Assembly (NCBI RefSeq): GCF_021283305.1
Contig: NZ_JAJSOK010000062.1
Coordinates: forward strand, 1 to 48,107
DNA length: 48,107 nucleotides
DNA from: Pseudonocardia kujensis
GTDB lineage: Bacteria > Actinomycetota > Actinomycetes > Mycobacteriales > Pseudonocardiaceae
Direction of reading: 5' to 3'
Below, in pieces: positions 22,003 to 30,926 of the stretch. How positions within the stretch are numbered: the first letter of the stretch is position 1; the number at the start of each line of letters is the position of its first letter. The position numbers and the translations under genes were made by a program. Under the pieces are notes generated by a model. The model was given only the letters and a program-made list of their open reading frames with translations, did no database searches and had not been told where the DNA came from.

Positions 22003-23892
22003 GTGGGCGCGTACGAGGACGTTTTCCGGGCCAGTGTGGAGGACCGGGAGGGGTTCTGGTTGCGGGCGGCGGGGGCGTTGGACTGGCACCGGGCGCCGAC
22101 GCGGGCCCTGGATGAGTCGAACCCGCCGTTTTATCGCTGGTTCCCCGACGGGGAGCTCAACGTGGCGCACAATGCGTTGGATCGCCACGTCGCCGCCGGG
22201 CGGGGCGAGCAGGCGGCGTTGATCTACGACTCGCCGGTCACCGACACCAAGCGGACCTACACCTACGCCCAGCTGCGCGACGAGGTCGCCACCTTCGCCG
22301 GGGTGCTGCGCGGGCTGGGGGTGGGGCGTGGGGACCGGGTGGTGGTCTACATGCCGATGGTCCCCGAGGCCGTGGTCGCGATGCTGGCCTGTGCCCGGCT
22401 CGGCGCGGTGCACTCGGTGGTGTTCGGCGGGTTCGCCGCCAAGGAGCTCGCGGTCCGCATCGACGACGCCGCCCCGAAGGTCGTGGTCTCGGCCTCCTGC
22501 GGGATCGAGGGCTCCCGGGTCATCGCGTACAAGCCACTGCTGGACCGCGCGATCGAGCTCTCGGCGCACAAGCCCGAGCGCCAGGTGATCCTGCAGCGCC
22601 CGCAGGCCCAGGCCGCCATGGGCGACACCGACGTGGACTGGGCCGACGCCGTGGCCACCGCGACCCCGGCCGACCCGGTCCCGGTGCCCTCGACCGACCC
22701 GCTCTACATCCTCTACACCTCGGGCACGACCGGCAAACCCAAGGGCGTGGTGCGTGACGGCGGCGGCTACGCCACCGCGCTGGCCTGGTCCATGCCCAAC
22801 GTCTACGACGTCTCCGCCGGGCAGACGATCTTCACCGCCTCGGACGTGGGTTGGGTGGTCGGGCACTCCTACATCGTCTACGCCCCACTGCTGGCCGGGG
22901 CCACCACCGTGCTCTACGAGGGCAAGCCGGTCGGCACCCCGGACGCCGGGCAGTTCTGGCGGGTCATGTCCGAGTACGGGGTGCGGTCGATGTTCACCGC
23001 GCCGACGGCGTTTCGGGCGTTGAAGAAGGAGGACCCGAACGGCGAGTACGCCCGCAAGTACGACCTGTCCTCGCTGAAGTACCTGTTCCTGGCCGGGGAG
23101 CGCCTGGACCCGGAGACCTACCGCTGGGCCTCGCAGCTGTTGGAGATTCCGGTGATCGACCACTGGTGGCAGACCGAGACCGGCTGGCCGATCGTGGCCA
23201 ACCCGGCCGGGATCGAGCTGCTGGAGATCAAGCCCGGTTCGCCGACCCGCCCGCTGCCGGGCTGGGACATCCAGGTCCTCGACACCGACGGCCGCCCGGT
23301 GCCGGCCGGGCAGGACGGGGCGATCGTGGCGAAGCTGCCGCTCCCGCCCGGGGCGTTCCCGACGCTGTGGAACGACGACGAGCGGTTCGTGCAGTCCTAC
23401 ATGTCGGCGTTCGAGGGCTACTACCTCACCGGCGACGGCGGCCGGATCGACGACGACGGCTACGTGTTCGTGATGGGCCGCACCGACGACGTCATCAACG
23501 TGGCCGGGCACCGGCTGTCCACCGGCGGGATGGAAGAGGTCCTCGCTTCGCACCCGGACGTGGCCGAGTGCGCGGTCATCGGCGTGGCCGACCAGATGAA
23601 GGGCCAGATCCCCCGCGGGTTCGTCGTGCTCAAGGCCGGCGTGGACGCCTCCGCCGAGGGCTATGAGGACACGCTGCGCGCCGAGCTGGTCCAGATGGTG
23701 CGCGACCAGGTCGGCGCGGTGGCCTCGCTCAAGGAGGTCGCGGTCGTCCCGGCGCTGCCCAAGACCCGCTCCGGGAAGATCCTGCGCAAGACCATGCGCG
23801 GCATCGCCGACGGCACCGACGAACCCGTGCCCTCCACCATCGAAAGCATCGACGTCCTCGACGCCCTCCGGCCCGTACTCCGGAAGGAGTAG
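22003..23892 (+). CDS. PrpE-like propionyl/acetyl-CoA synthetase
   Basis: A 629-residue AMP-forming acyl-CoA synthetase of the acetyl/propionyl-CoA synthetase group. It has the N-terminal ACS segment (NVAHNALDRHV), the P-loop YTSGTTGKPKGVVRD, the substrate-pocket region TASDVGWVVGHSYIVYAPLL, HWWQTETGWP, YYLTGDGG and the C-terminal PKTRSGKILRKTMR with the Lys that is acetylated in this family. VRDGGGYATAL after the P-loop is typical of PrpE. GTG 22003 follows GGGAGG at good spacing; the frame is open further up, but without support. The first 60 codons are richer in TTG and GTG codons than the neighbours. It is a single-gene unit. Confidence 0.9.
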   Translation: MGAYEDVFRASVEDREGFWLRAAGALDWHRAPTRALDESNPPFYRWFPDGELNVAHNALDRHVAAGRGEQAALIYDSPVTDTKRTYTYAQLRDEVATFAGVLRGLGVGRGDRVVVYMPMVPEAVVAMLACARLGAVHSVVFGGFAAKELAVRIDDAAPKVVVSASCGIEGSRVIAYKPLLDRAIELSAHKPERQVILQRPQAQAAMGDTDVDWADAVATATPADPVPVPSTDPLYILYTSGTTGKPKGVVRDGGGYATALAWSMPNVYDVSAGQTIFTASDVGWVVGHSYIVYAPLLAGATTVLYEGKPVGTPDAGQFWRVMSEYGVRSMFTAPTAFRALKKEDPNGEYARKYDLSSLKYLFLAGERLDPETYRWASQLLEIPVIDHWWQTETGWPIVANPAGIELLEIKPGSPTRPLPGWDIQVLDTDGRPVPAGQDGAIVAKLPLPPGAFPTLWNDDERFVQSYMSAFEGYYLTGDGGRIDDDGYVFVMGRTDDVINVAGHRLSTGGMEEVLASHPDVAECAVIGVADQMKGQIPRGFVVLKAGVDASAEGYEDTLRAELVQMVRDQVGAVASLKEVAVVPALPKTRSGKILRKTMRGIADGTDEPVPSTIESIDVLDALRPVLRKE

Positions 23893-24005
23893 TCAAGGCG
23901 CATACCAAAGATGGATGAGGCAGGGTAATACGGGGGTAATCCTCGCGATAGGTGGGTCGGCCGTCGAAGAGAACCGGCGGTCGGGCCCCCTTCGAGAGGA
24001 CGCCG

Positions 24006-24731
24006 ATGCCCACTCGTGCCCCCGCACGCCCCCTGATCCGTACGGCTGCGCTGCTCGCCTCCGTCTCCGCCGCACTGCTGTTCGCCGCCACCGCGCCCGC
24101 GAGGGCGGCCGATACGCTGAACTGCGACGACTTCACCTACCAGGAGCAGGCCCAGGCCGTCCTGGACCGGGATTCCAGCGACCCGAACGGGCTCGACCGT
24201 GACAAGAACGGCGTGGCCTGTGAAGACCTGCCGAGGCAGGGGTCGTCGACGCCGACCACCACCCCGAAGCCCACGCCGACGCCCACCAGGCCCCCGAGGC
24301 CGACGCCCACGCCCACCACGCCCCCGCCGCACGGCAACGGCGGCGACCACGGCAACGGCGGCGACCACGGCAACAAGGGCGACCACGGCGGACGGGACGA
24401 CCACCACGCCGGCGGGTGGAAGGACCGCGACGACCACGGCGACAACCACGGCGACAACGGGGACGCCGCCCACGACGACGCCTCCACCGCCGACGGGACC
24501 ACGGTCGAGGAGGCCGCGGACGACACCGTCGTGACCGGCGACCGCGACTGCGCCGACTTCGCCACCCAGGCCGAGGCCCAGGCCGTGCTGATGGCCGACC
24601 TCTCGGACCCGGAGCGGCTCGACGCCGACTCGGACGGGATCGCCTGCGAGGACGGCTTCGGCACCGCGGGCCGCCAGGTCGCCGTGTACCCGGTCGGCGG
24701 CGTCGCGACGGGCGGGGCCGGCCTGCGATGA
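24006..24731 (+). CDS. Secreted protein with two Excalibur calcium-binding domains
   Basis: A 241-residue exported protein. A signal peptide (1-35) ends at ARAA. Two Excalibur domains follow, at about 38-76 (LNCDDFTYQEQAQAVL and DRDKNGVACEDL) and 180-217 (RDCADFATQAEAQAVL and DADSDGIACED). Each has a D-x-D-x-[ND]-G-[VI]-A-C-E-D calcium loop and paired cysteines. Between them lie a Pro/Thr-rich linker and a His/Gly/Asp/Asn-rich stretch encoded by 18-bp tandem repeats (about 24330-24400). There is no LPxTG-type sorting signal or C-terminal membrane helix, so it is not an obvious sortase substrate. ATG 24006 follows GAGAGGA. The stop overlaps the sortase start (ATGA). Confidence 0.85.
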   Translation: MPTRAPARPLIRTAALLASVSAALLFAATAPARAADTLNCDDFTYQEQAQAVLDRDSSDPNGLDRDKNGVACEDLPRQGSSTPTTTPKPTPTPTRPPRPTPTPTTPPPHGNGGDHGNGGDHGNKGDHGGRDDHHAGGWKDRDDHGDNHGDNGDAAHDDASTADGTTVEEAADDTVVTGDRDCADFATQAEAQAVLMADLSDPERLDADSDGIACEDGFGTAGRQVAVYPVGGVATGGAGLR

Positions 24732-25369
24732 GCCGCACCCGGATCCCGTCGCCCGCCGCCCGGTTCCGGCGGCTCGCCGCCGGCCTGTTCGCCGGCACCG
24801 CCCTGGTCGTCCTCGTCGGCTGCAGCGCCCCCGAGGCCACGTCGACGCAGGCGGCCCCGCCGGCCGCGCAGGTGCCCTCGGCCGTGGCACCGGCCGCCGC
24901 CACGGCACCCCTGGCCGCGTCGGCGCCCGAGCGACTCGAGGTCCCGTCGATCGGGGTGGCGGCCGGTCCGCTGCAGAAGCTGGGCCTCACGGCCGCCGGG
25001 GCTCTCGAGGTCCCGGGCGACGCGACGACCGTCGGCTGGTTCGGGCTCGGCCCCACGCCGGGTGCGTCCGGGCCGGCCGTCCTCGCGGCGCACGTCGACT
25101 ACGGCGGCGTGCCCGGCACGTTCACGCGCCTGTCGGCGGTGGCCGTGGGCGACGAGGTCCGGGTGGCCCGCGCCGACGGCACCACCGCAGTGTTCACCGC
25201 CTACCGGGTGGCGCAGTACCCGAAGTCGGCGTTCCCGACGGAGGAGGTCTACGGCGACACCCCGGGTGCGGAGCTGCGGCTCATCACCTGCGGCGGCGCC
25301 TTCGACGACACCGCCCGCTCCTACGCCGACAACGTCGTGGTCTACGCCCGCCTGACGGGCACGGCCTGA
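24728..25369 (+). CDS. Class F sortase
   Basis: A 213-residue sortase. The N-terminal hydrophobic segment ends in LVVLVGC, which could be a lipobox (Cys32) or a simple membrane anchor. An Ala/Pro-rich linker leads to the catalytic domain from about residue 68. The triad is His122 (LAAHVDY), Cys188 (LITCGG) and Arg197 (ARSYADNVVVYA). This is the compact class F type common in actinobacteria, a class whose substrates are mostly unknown. The start overlaps the Excalibur gene stop by four bases, implying a functional link to that cell-surface protein. A strong hairpin follows the stop. Confidence 0.9.
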   Translation: MSRTRIPSPAARFRRLAAGLFAGTALVVLVGCSAPEATSTQAAPPAAQVPSAVAPAAATAPLAASAPERLEVPSIGVAAGPLQKLGLTAAGALEVPGDATTVGWFGLGPTPGASGPAVLAAHVDYGGVPGTFTRLSAVAVGDEVRVARADGTTAVFTAYRVAQYPKSAFPTEEVYGDTPGAELRLITCGGAFDDTARSYADNVVVYARLTGTA

Positions 25370-25377
25370 CGCACCGT

Positions 25378-25438
25378 GATCCGCGACCGGGCAGCGGGAC
25401 GTTCGGAACCGGGGCGTTCCGCTGCCCGGCCGTGGATC
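25378..25438 (+). terminator. Long hairpin after the sortase gene
   Basis: CCGGGCAGCGG (25387-25397) pairs with CCGCTGCCCGG (25419-25429), and an outer GATCC/GGATC (25378-25382, 25434-25438) extends the stem. It begins nine bases after the sortase stop. Confidence 0.7.
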
Positions 25439-25572
25439 ATGCGGGCGTACGGCGGCGCGGCACCACCGTTCGTCCGATCGTGTAACACCTCGCTCCGGGA
25501 CCTCCGATGAGGGAGCGACGGCACGCTCCCCCACCGGCCGTCGCACCCCCACCGGAGAGGACCCCGCCTCCG

Positions 25573-25989
25573 ATGCGTCACCCGCTCCGCCCGCGGCTCC
25601 CCGCGGTGCTGGCGACGAGCCTGGCCGTGGTCGCCGTCGGCGGCCTGACCGGCGCCGCGCTCGTCGTCGACACCGCGCCGCCGGGCGCCGTGCTGACCGC
25701 CGAGCTCCGCGTCACCCCGCCCGCCCCCGGCACCGGGGACACCGCGGGGCCGACCGCCCGGCACCGGTCCGCCCACGCGGCCCGCACGCCCGTCACGACC
25801 CCGCAGGCGCCCGCCCCGCTGGCCCTCGCCGGCGCCGTCCGGGCCGCGGCGGCCGCCCGGACGGAGGCCGACCGGACCCCCTGCCCGAGCACCCGCGCGG
25901 CTGCCCCCCGCCTGCCCGGTACAGGTTCCAGGCAAGGGTGTCCTGAGTCACCCGCCACCGACCCGGCGGGTCCACCATTGACGCCATGA
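25573..25989 (+). CDS. Doubtful Ala/Pro-rich exported protein
   Basis: A 138-residue frame with an N-terminal hydrophobic stretch (LPAVLATSLAVVAVGGLTGAALVV) that could be a signal peptide, then Ala/Pro/Thr-rich low-complexity sequence. It contains LPGTG near the end, but this is not followed by the membrane helix and basic tail needed for sorting. The last 30 codons (GGT ACA GGT TCC AGG CAA) do not follow the high-GC third-position pattern of real genes here, so the true end may not be coding. GGAGAGGA lies 11 bases before ATG 25573. The stop overlaps the ferredoxin ATG. I rate it as possible only. Confidence 0.3.
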   Translation: MRHPLRPRLPAVLATSLAVVAVGGLTGAALVVDTAPPGAVLTAELRVTPPAPGTGDTAGPTARHRSAHAARTPVTTPQAPAPLALAGAVRAAAAARTEADRTPCPSTRAAAPRLPGTGSRQGCPESPATDPAGPPLTP

Positions 25990-26177
25990 AGGTTCACGTG
26001 GACTTCGACCTGTGTGAGAGCAACGCGCTGTGCATGGCCGCCGCACCGGAGGTCTTCGAGGTGCGCGACGACGACTTCCTCTACATCCTCGACGAGAACC
26101 CGCCCGAGGAGCTCCGCGGGAAGGTCGAAGAGGCGGTCCGGGCCTGCCCGAAGGCCGCCATCAGTCTCGAGGGATAG
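25986..26177 (+). CDS. Small [3Fe-4S]-type ferredoxin
   Basis: A 63-residue ferredoxin. Cys10, Cys16 and Cys54 (DLCESNALC and RACPKA) are the three cluster ligands. Asn13 takes the place of the fourth Cys, as in the 3Fe-4S ferredoxins that feed electrons to actinobacterial cytochromes P450 and some Rieske or monooxygenase systems. No P450 or ferredoxin reductase is next to it; the next gene is an acyl-CoA ligase after a short gap. It lacks a clear ribosome-binding site, and its ATG overlaps the stop of a doubtful upstream frame. Its redox partner is unknown. Confidence 0.85.
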   Translation: MKVHVDFDLCESNALCMAAAPEVFEVRDDDFLYILDENPPEELRGKVEEAVRACPKAAISLEG

Positions 26178-26213
26178 TTGCCGGGCCCCGGGGCCAGCGG
26201 CGAGGATCTGCGG

Positions 26214-27797
26214 ATGGACACGGTCTGGACCACGCCGCTGACGCCGCTGAGCTTCCTGGGCCGCTCGGCCGAGGTCTACCCGGACAAGACCGCGATCGTT
26301 CACGACGACCGCACCTGGACCTACGCGGAGTTCGCCGCGGAGGCGACCAGGGTGGCGCACGGCCTGCGCGGCTCCGGCGTGGAGCGCGGGGACCGGGTGG
26401 CGTACCTGCTGCCCAACATCCCCGAGATGCTGGTCGCGCACTTCGCCGTGCCGCTGGCCGGGGCGATCCTCGTCGCGATCAACACCCGGCTGTCCACCGA
26501 GGAGATCCGCTACATCCTCGACCACTCGGGCTCGAAGCTGCTCGTGGTCGACGCGGCGCTGTTCTCGCAGGTCGAGCCGGTCGTGCGGGAGCTGGAGACC
26601 GTCGAGGAGATCATCACGGTCGTCGACCCGGGACATCCGGCCGACGGCATCGGCTCCGGCGTGCGCTACGACGACCTGCTCGCCCGCGGCTCGGACGAGC
26701 CGCTCCCCTGGGAGGTCGCCGACGAGGACGCGACGATCTCGATCAACTACACCTCGGGTACCACCGGCAAGCCCAAGGGCGTGCAGTACTCGCACCGCGG
26801 GGCATACCTGAACTCCTTCGGCGAGATCGTGCACTCGGCGCACACGCCGGACAGCGTCTACCTCTGGACGCTGCCGATGTTCCACTGCAACGGCTGGTGC
26901 ACGCCGTGGGCGCTCACCGGCATCGGCGGCACCCACGTCTGCCTGCGCGAGGTCCGCGGTGACCGGATCTGGCAGCTGATCCTCGAGCACGGCGTCACGC
27001 ACCTCAACGGCGCCCCGACCGTCGTCACCACGATCATGCGGGCGGAGCAGGCGACGAAGCTCGACTACCAGCTCGTCGTCACCACCGCCGGCGCCCCGCC
27101 CAGCCCGACCACCATCCTGCAGATGGAACGGATGGGCTTCCGGATCGTGCACGTCTACGGCCTCACCGAGACGTACGGGCCGTACTCCGTGAACCAGTAC
27201 CAGCGCGCCTGGGACGGCCTCGACCCCGAGGAGCGGGCGCGGCTGCAGGCCCGACAGGGCGTCGGGATGCTGCAGACCGACCGGGTGCGTGTGGTGGACA
27301 AGGGCATGCGCGACGTGCCGCGGGACGGGCAGACGATGGGCGAGATCGTCATGCGCGGCAACAACGTGATGACCGGCTACTACGAGGACCCGGCCGGCAC
27401 CGAGAAGGCATTCGAGGGCGGCTGGTTCCACTCCGGCGACCTGGGCGTGATGCACCCCGACGGCTACATCGAGCTGCGCGACCGCGCCAAGGACATCGTC
27501 ATCTCCGGCGGCGAGAACATCTCCACGGTCGAGGTCGAGCAGGCGGTCGTGTCGCACCCGGCGGTCCTGGAGGCCGCGGTCATCGGTGTGCCCGACGAGC
27601 AGTGGGGCGAGCGGCCGAAGGCGTTCGTCGTGCTGGCGCCCGGCGGCGAGGCCACGCCCGAGGAGCTGATCGAGCACGTGAAGGCGAAGATCGCGCGCTA
27701 CAAGGCCCCGCGGGACGTCGAGATCGTCGACGAGCTGCCCAAGACCTCCACCGGCAAGATCCAGAAGTTCGAGCTGCGCGCGCGGGAGAACTCGTGA
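26214..27797 (+). CDS. FadD-type acyl-CoA synthetase
   Basis: A 527-residue AMP-dependent ligase. Motifs: NYTSGTTGKPKGVQYSHRG (P-loop), the signature MFHCNGWC shared with the DmdB/medium-chain acyl-CoA ligase group, VYGLTETYGP, WFHSGDLGVMHPDGY, and PKTSTGKIQK with the catalytic Lys. I chose ATG 26214 with GAGGA upstream; the frame can be extended 12 codons to a TTG. It follows the ferredoxin stop by 36 bp and is probably in the same transcript. The acid substrate (medium-chain, aromatic or sulfur-containing) cannot be told from sequence. Confidence 0.9.
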   Translation: MDTVWTTPLTPLSFLGRSAEVYPDKTAIVHDDRTWTYAEFAAEATRVAHGLRGSGVERGDRVAYLLPNIPEMLVAHFAVPLAGAILVAINTRLSTEEIRYILDHSGSKLLVVDAALFSQVEPVVRELETVEEIITVVDPGHPADGIGSGVRYDDLLARGSDEPLPWEVADEDATISINYTSGTTGKPKGVQYSHRGAYLNSFGEIVHSAHTPDSVYLWTLPMFHCNGWCTPWALTGIGGTHVCLREVRGDRIWQLILEHGVTHLNGAPTVVTTIMRAEQATKLDYQLVVTTAGAPPSPTTILQMERMGFRIVHVYGLTETYGPYSVNQYQRAWDGLDPEERARLQARQGVGMLQTDRVRVVDKGMRDVPRDGQTMGEIVMRGNNVMTGYYEDPAGTEKAFEGGWFHSGDLGVMHPDGYIELRDRAKDIVISGGENISTVEVEQAVVSHPAVLEAAVIGVPDEQWGERPKAFVVLAPGGEATPEELIEHVKAKIARYKAPRDVEIVDELPKTSTGKIQKFELRARENS

Positions 27798-27870
27798 GGC
27801 CCTGAGGTCCGGGCCACCCGCCGGGCTTCCGGGTTCGTCACGTCCGGGCGAATCCCGGGCGCGGCTCCGT

Positions 27871-27876
27871 TAGCGT
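27871..27876 (+). promoter_or_regulatory. -10 box of a leaderless gene
   Basis: TAGCGT ends eight bases before GTG 27885 of the transporter, and no ribosome-binding site intervenes. Confidence 0.5.
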
Positions 27877-27884
27877 TGCTCATC

Positions 27885-29099
27885 GTGAGCCGCGACCAGT
27901 CCGCCTTCCGCGTGGGCGCCGGCGCCGTCTCGATCACCACCTCGACGGTGCTGCCGATCTTCCTCACCGGCGCGCTGGCGGTGCAGATCTCCGCCGAGCT
28001 GGGCTTCGACCCCGCGGGGCTCGGCCTGGTCGTGGCGCTCTACTTCGCCGTCTCGGCGCTGGTCTCGCTGCCCGTCGGGAAGATCGTCGAACGCCTGGGC
28101 TCGGGCCGGACCAGCCGCATCGCCGTGCTCGGGGCGGCCGCGTTCATGCTGCTCACGGCCGGTCTGGCGCGGAACTACGCCTCGCTCGTCGCGATCCTGC
28201 TGTGCGGGGCGTGGTGCAACGTCATGGGCCAGCTCTCCTCGAACCTCACCCTCGCGCGCTCGATGCCGGCCGCGCGCATGGGCCTGTCCTTCGGGGTCAA
28301 GCAGGCGTCGGTGCCGCTGGCGACGCTGCTGGCGGGCGTCGCCGTCCCGGCCGTCGCCCTGACCGTCGGGTGGCGCTGGGCCTACGTGATCGGGGCAGGA
28401 CTGGCGCTGACCTCCCTGGCCGCCGCGCCGCGGGGCTCCGGCCCCGGCGCCCGTGACCGCACGGTCCCCGAGGACCGGGCGACGGCGGCGCTGTCGGTCG
28501 TCGGCGCCGCCGCGGGTCTGGGCGCGGCGAGCGCGACCGGGCTGGGCATCTTCCTCGTGGCCTCGGCGGTGGACCGGGGTGTGGAGCCCGGGCTCGCGGG
28601 CCTGGTCCTGACCCTCGGGAGCGTCGTCGGGCTGCTGATGCGGATGCTGCACGGCTGGCTCGCCGACCGGCGCGCGGGCGGGCACGTGGCGGTGGTCGCG
28701 GGGTGCCTGCTGTTGGGCGCGGCCGGGCTCCTGCTGCTCGCCGTGCCCGGACCGGTCGCGCTGGTCGTCGGCACGGTCCTGGGTTTCGGGCTCGGCTGGT
28801 CGTGGCCGGGCCTGCTGCAGTTCGCGGTGGTGCGGCTCAACCCGTCGGCCCCCGCGGCGGCGACGGCGATCGTGCAGGTCGGCGTGTACGCCGGCGGGTT
28901 CCTCGGGCCCGTCGGGTTCGGGTTCCTGGCCGCGCACGCCTCGTTCACCACGGCCTGGGTCGTGGCCGCGGCCGCGATGGTGGTGGCCGGCGTCGGCGTC
29001 CTGCTCGGGCGCCGGATGTTGCTGGCGCACACCCGCAGGTCGGCCGGGGTCGTGGGGGCCGGGCGCGAGCCCGCCCGGCGCCCACGGGTCACCGGCTGA
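27885..29099 (+). CDS. MFS transporter
   Basis: A major-facilitator permease of about 404 residues with about 12 hydrophobic segments, from TVLPIFLTGALAVQISAELG to WVVAAAAMVVAGVGVLLG. The loop GKIVERLGSGRTSR after helix 2 is the usual MFS motif A position, and RMGLSFGVKQASVPLATLLAG is a helix 5-like segment. The family moves small molecules by proton coupling; the substrate is unknown. GTG 27885 is supported by the TAGCGT box. It is convergent with the monooxygenase gene (11-base overlap), and the pair may handle the same compound, but that is only proximity. Confidence 0.85.
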   Translation: MSRDQSAFRVGAGAVSITTSTVLPIFLTGALAVQISAELGFDPAGLGLVVALYFAVSALVSLPVGKIVERLGSGRTSRIAVLGAAAFMLLTAGLARNYASLVAILLCGAWCNVMGQLSSNLTLARSMPAARMGLSFGVKQASVPLATLLAGVAVPAVALTVGWRWAYVIGAGLALTSLAAAPRGSGPGARDRTVPEDRATAALSVVGAAAGLGAASATGLGIFLVASAVDRGVEPGLAGLVLTLGSVVGLLMRMLHGWLADRRAGGHVAVVAGCLLLGAAGLLLLAVPGPVALVVGTVLGFGLGWSWPGLLQFAVVRLNPSAPAAATAIVQVGVYAGGFLGPVGFGFLAAHASFTTAWVVAAAAMVVAGVGVLLGRRMLLAHTRRSAGVVGAGREPARRPRVTG

Positions 29100-30702
29100 G
29101 GCGCAGGCCCTCGTAGCCGCGCGCGGCCACCTCGTCGCAGGCGACGAAGTAGTTGTTGGCGCCCCCGAACCAGACGTTCACCACGTGTGCCTTGCCCGGG
29201 ATGTTCGCCCCGGTGAACCACGAGTGGACGCCCTCGCCGAGGGTCAGCAGGGTCGGCTCGACCGCCTCCTGCACCCGCCGGCCCCAGTCCGCCTCCGCCT
29301 CCTCGGTCGCCTCGACGGTCCGCAGCCCCTCCGCGCGCGCGTGGTCGAGGGCGTCGCCGATCCACTCGACGTTCTTCTCGATGCACACCGGCAGGTTGGC
29401 GAACGGGCTCATCGGCCCCGAGATCATGAACAGGTTGGGGAAGCCCGCCACCGTCAGCCCGAGGTAGGTCTTGGGCGCGTCCAGCCACTTCTCCTTGAGC
29501 GTCAGCCCGTCCCGGCCACGGATGTCGATGGCGGTGTGCGCGCCCGTGACGGCGTCGAACCCGGTGGCGAGGACCAGGACGTCGAACTCGTACTCGCGGT
29601 CGGCGGTGCGCACGCCGGTCGGCGTGATCCCGCGGATCGGCGCGCCCTTCGCCGAGACGTCGACGAGGGTGACGTTGTCGCGGTTGTAGGCCTCGTAGTA
29701 GTCGTGCCCGGCAGGCGGGCGCTTGCCCGAGTACGGGTAGCCGCGCGGCGAGAGCAGCTCGGCGACCTCCGGGTCGTCGACCGTCTCCCGGATCTTGGAC
29801 CGGATGAACTCGGCGGCCGCCTCGTTGGCGTCGGGATCGAGGATCAGGTCGTCGAAGGTCTCGAACAGGAACCGGAAGCCGCCGCGCGACCAGCCGTCCT
29901 CGAAGATCCGCCTGCGCTCCTCCTCGTCGACCGCCATCGCGGGCCCGTTCCCCGGGTCGAACGGCATGGCGAACGAGTGGTTGCGCGCCTTCTCCAGGAT
30001 CTCGCGGTTGCGGGCCTTGAGGTCGGCGATCTCCGCGGGCGCCATCGGCCGGTTCTGCGCCGGGACCACGTAGTTCGGGGTGCGCTGGAAGACGGTCAGC
30101 TCGGCCGCCTGCTCCGCGATGATCGGGATCGCCTGCACCCCGGTGGCCCCGGTGCCGATGATCCCGACCCGCTTGCCCGTGAGGTCGACGCCCTCCTCCG
30201 GCCACCGGCAGGTCAGGTACAGGTCGCCGGCGAAGGAGTCGAGGCCCGGGAAGTCCGGCACGTGCGGGTGGGTCAGGAAGCCCAGCCCCGTGACCACCCA
30301 CTTCGCCCGGAGCAGCTCGCCGGAGTCGGTCGTGACGTCCCAGCCGGCCCCGTCCGCCCCGTCCACGAACTCCATCGCCGTGACCCGGGTGGAGAAGCTG
30401 ATGTCGCGGCGCAGGTCGAACTTGTCCGCGACGAAGTCCAGGTAGCGCAGCATCTCCGGCTGGCCCGGGTACCGCTCGGACCAGGTCCACTCCTCGACCA
30501 GCTCCTTGCTGAAGGAGAGCTGGTAGTAGTAGCACTCGCTGTCGGTCCGGGCGCCCGGGTAGCGGTTCCAGAACCACGTCCCGCCGACGCCGCTGCCGGC
30601 CTCGATCACCCGGGCGCGCAGGCCGGACTCGCGGGCGCGGTGCAGCATGGCCAGGCCGGCGAAGCCCGCGCCGACGATCACCAGGTCCAGGTCGTCGTCC
30701 AT
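29089..30702 (-). CDS. Baeyer-Villiger-type flavin monooxygenase with altered fingerprint
   Basis: A 537-residue FAD/NADPH monooxygenase. The FAD Rossmann motif is GAGFAG (11-16), followed by GVGGTWFWNRYPGARTD, typical of type I Baeyer-Villiger enzymes, and the NADPH motif GTGATG (183-188). The fingerprint FxGxxxHxxxWP reads FAGDLYLTCRWP (157-168), so the conserved His is Leu163. Length and the C-terminal GPMSPFANLPVCIE fit cyclohexanone/steroid monooxygenase-like proteins. The expected reaction is insertion of oxygen next to a ketone; the His change makes activity less certain. ATG 30702 follows AGAAGGAG. It is divergent from an AcoR-like regulator that probably controls it. Confidence 0.85.
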   Translation of the reverse strand: MDDDLDLVIVGAGFAGLAMLHRARESGLRARVIEAGSGVGGTWFWNRYPGARTDSECYYYQLSFSKELVEEWTWSERYPGQPEMLRYLDFVADKFDLRRDISFSTRVTAMEFVDGADGAGWDVTTDSGELLRAKWVVTGLGFLTHPHVPDFPGLDSFAGDLYLTCRWPEEGVDLTGKRVGIIGTGATGVQAIPIIAEQAAELTVFQRTPNYVVPAQNRPMAPAEIADLKARNREILEKARNHSFAMPFDPGNGPAMAVDEEERRRIFEDGWSRGGFRFLFETFDDLILDPDANEAAAEFIRSKIRETVDDPEVAELLSPRGYPYSGKRPPAGHDYYEAYNRDNVTLVDVSAKGAPIRGITPTGVRTADREYEFDVLVLATGFDAVTGAHTAIDIRGRDGLTLKEKWLDAPKTYLGLTVAGFPNLFMISGPMSPFANLPVCIEKNVEWIGDALDHARAEGLRTVEATEEAEADWGRRVQEAVEPTLLTLGEGVHSWFTGANIPGKAHVVNVWFGGANNYFVACDEVAARGYEGLRLSR

Positions 30703-30802
30703 CAGTTCTCCTTCTCGAGGCCCAGGCGCGGGCGGAGCCAGATCGTCCGCAGCTCCGCGGACCCCGCGCTCGCCATGGCCGGGGATCATGCGGGGGCGCT
30801 TC

Positions 30803-30868
30803 GTCGGAAAGTGTCCGACTTCGCGACATCACCCGAACGGTCGTCAGGTGTGTTGCGTTCTCGGACAC
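30803..30868. promoter_or_regulatory. Inverted repeats between monooxygenase and regulator genes
   Basis: GTCGGA (30803-30808) and TCCGAC (30814-30819) form a perfect inverted repeat with a 5-bp spacer. GTGTCCGA (30811-30818) is also matched by its exact complement TCGGACAC at 30861-30868. They lie in the 224-bp divergent region and are candidate sites for the AcoR-like regulator. Confidence 0.45.
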
Positions 30869-30926
30869 CGGGACACCGGCCCCCGTGTTTCACTCGACGG
30901 ACTGCCGCGACGGAGGGGTGGTGCGG

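Noticed and set aside
25573..25989. LPGTG in the doubtful frame next to the class F sortase, as a possible sortase substrate
   Set aside because: No hydrophobic helix or basic tail follows LPGTG, and codon use in that part is not coding-like. The motif is probably chance in a Pro/Gly-rich translation.
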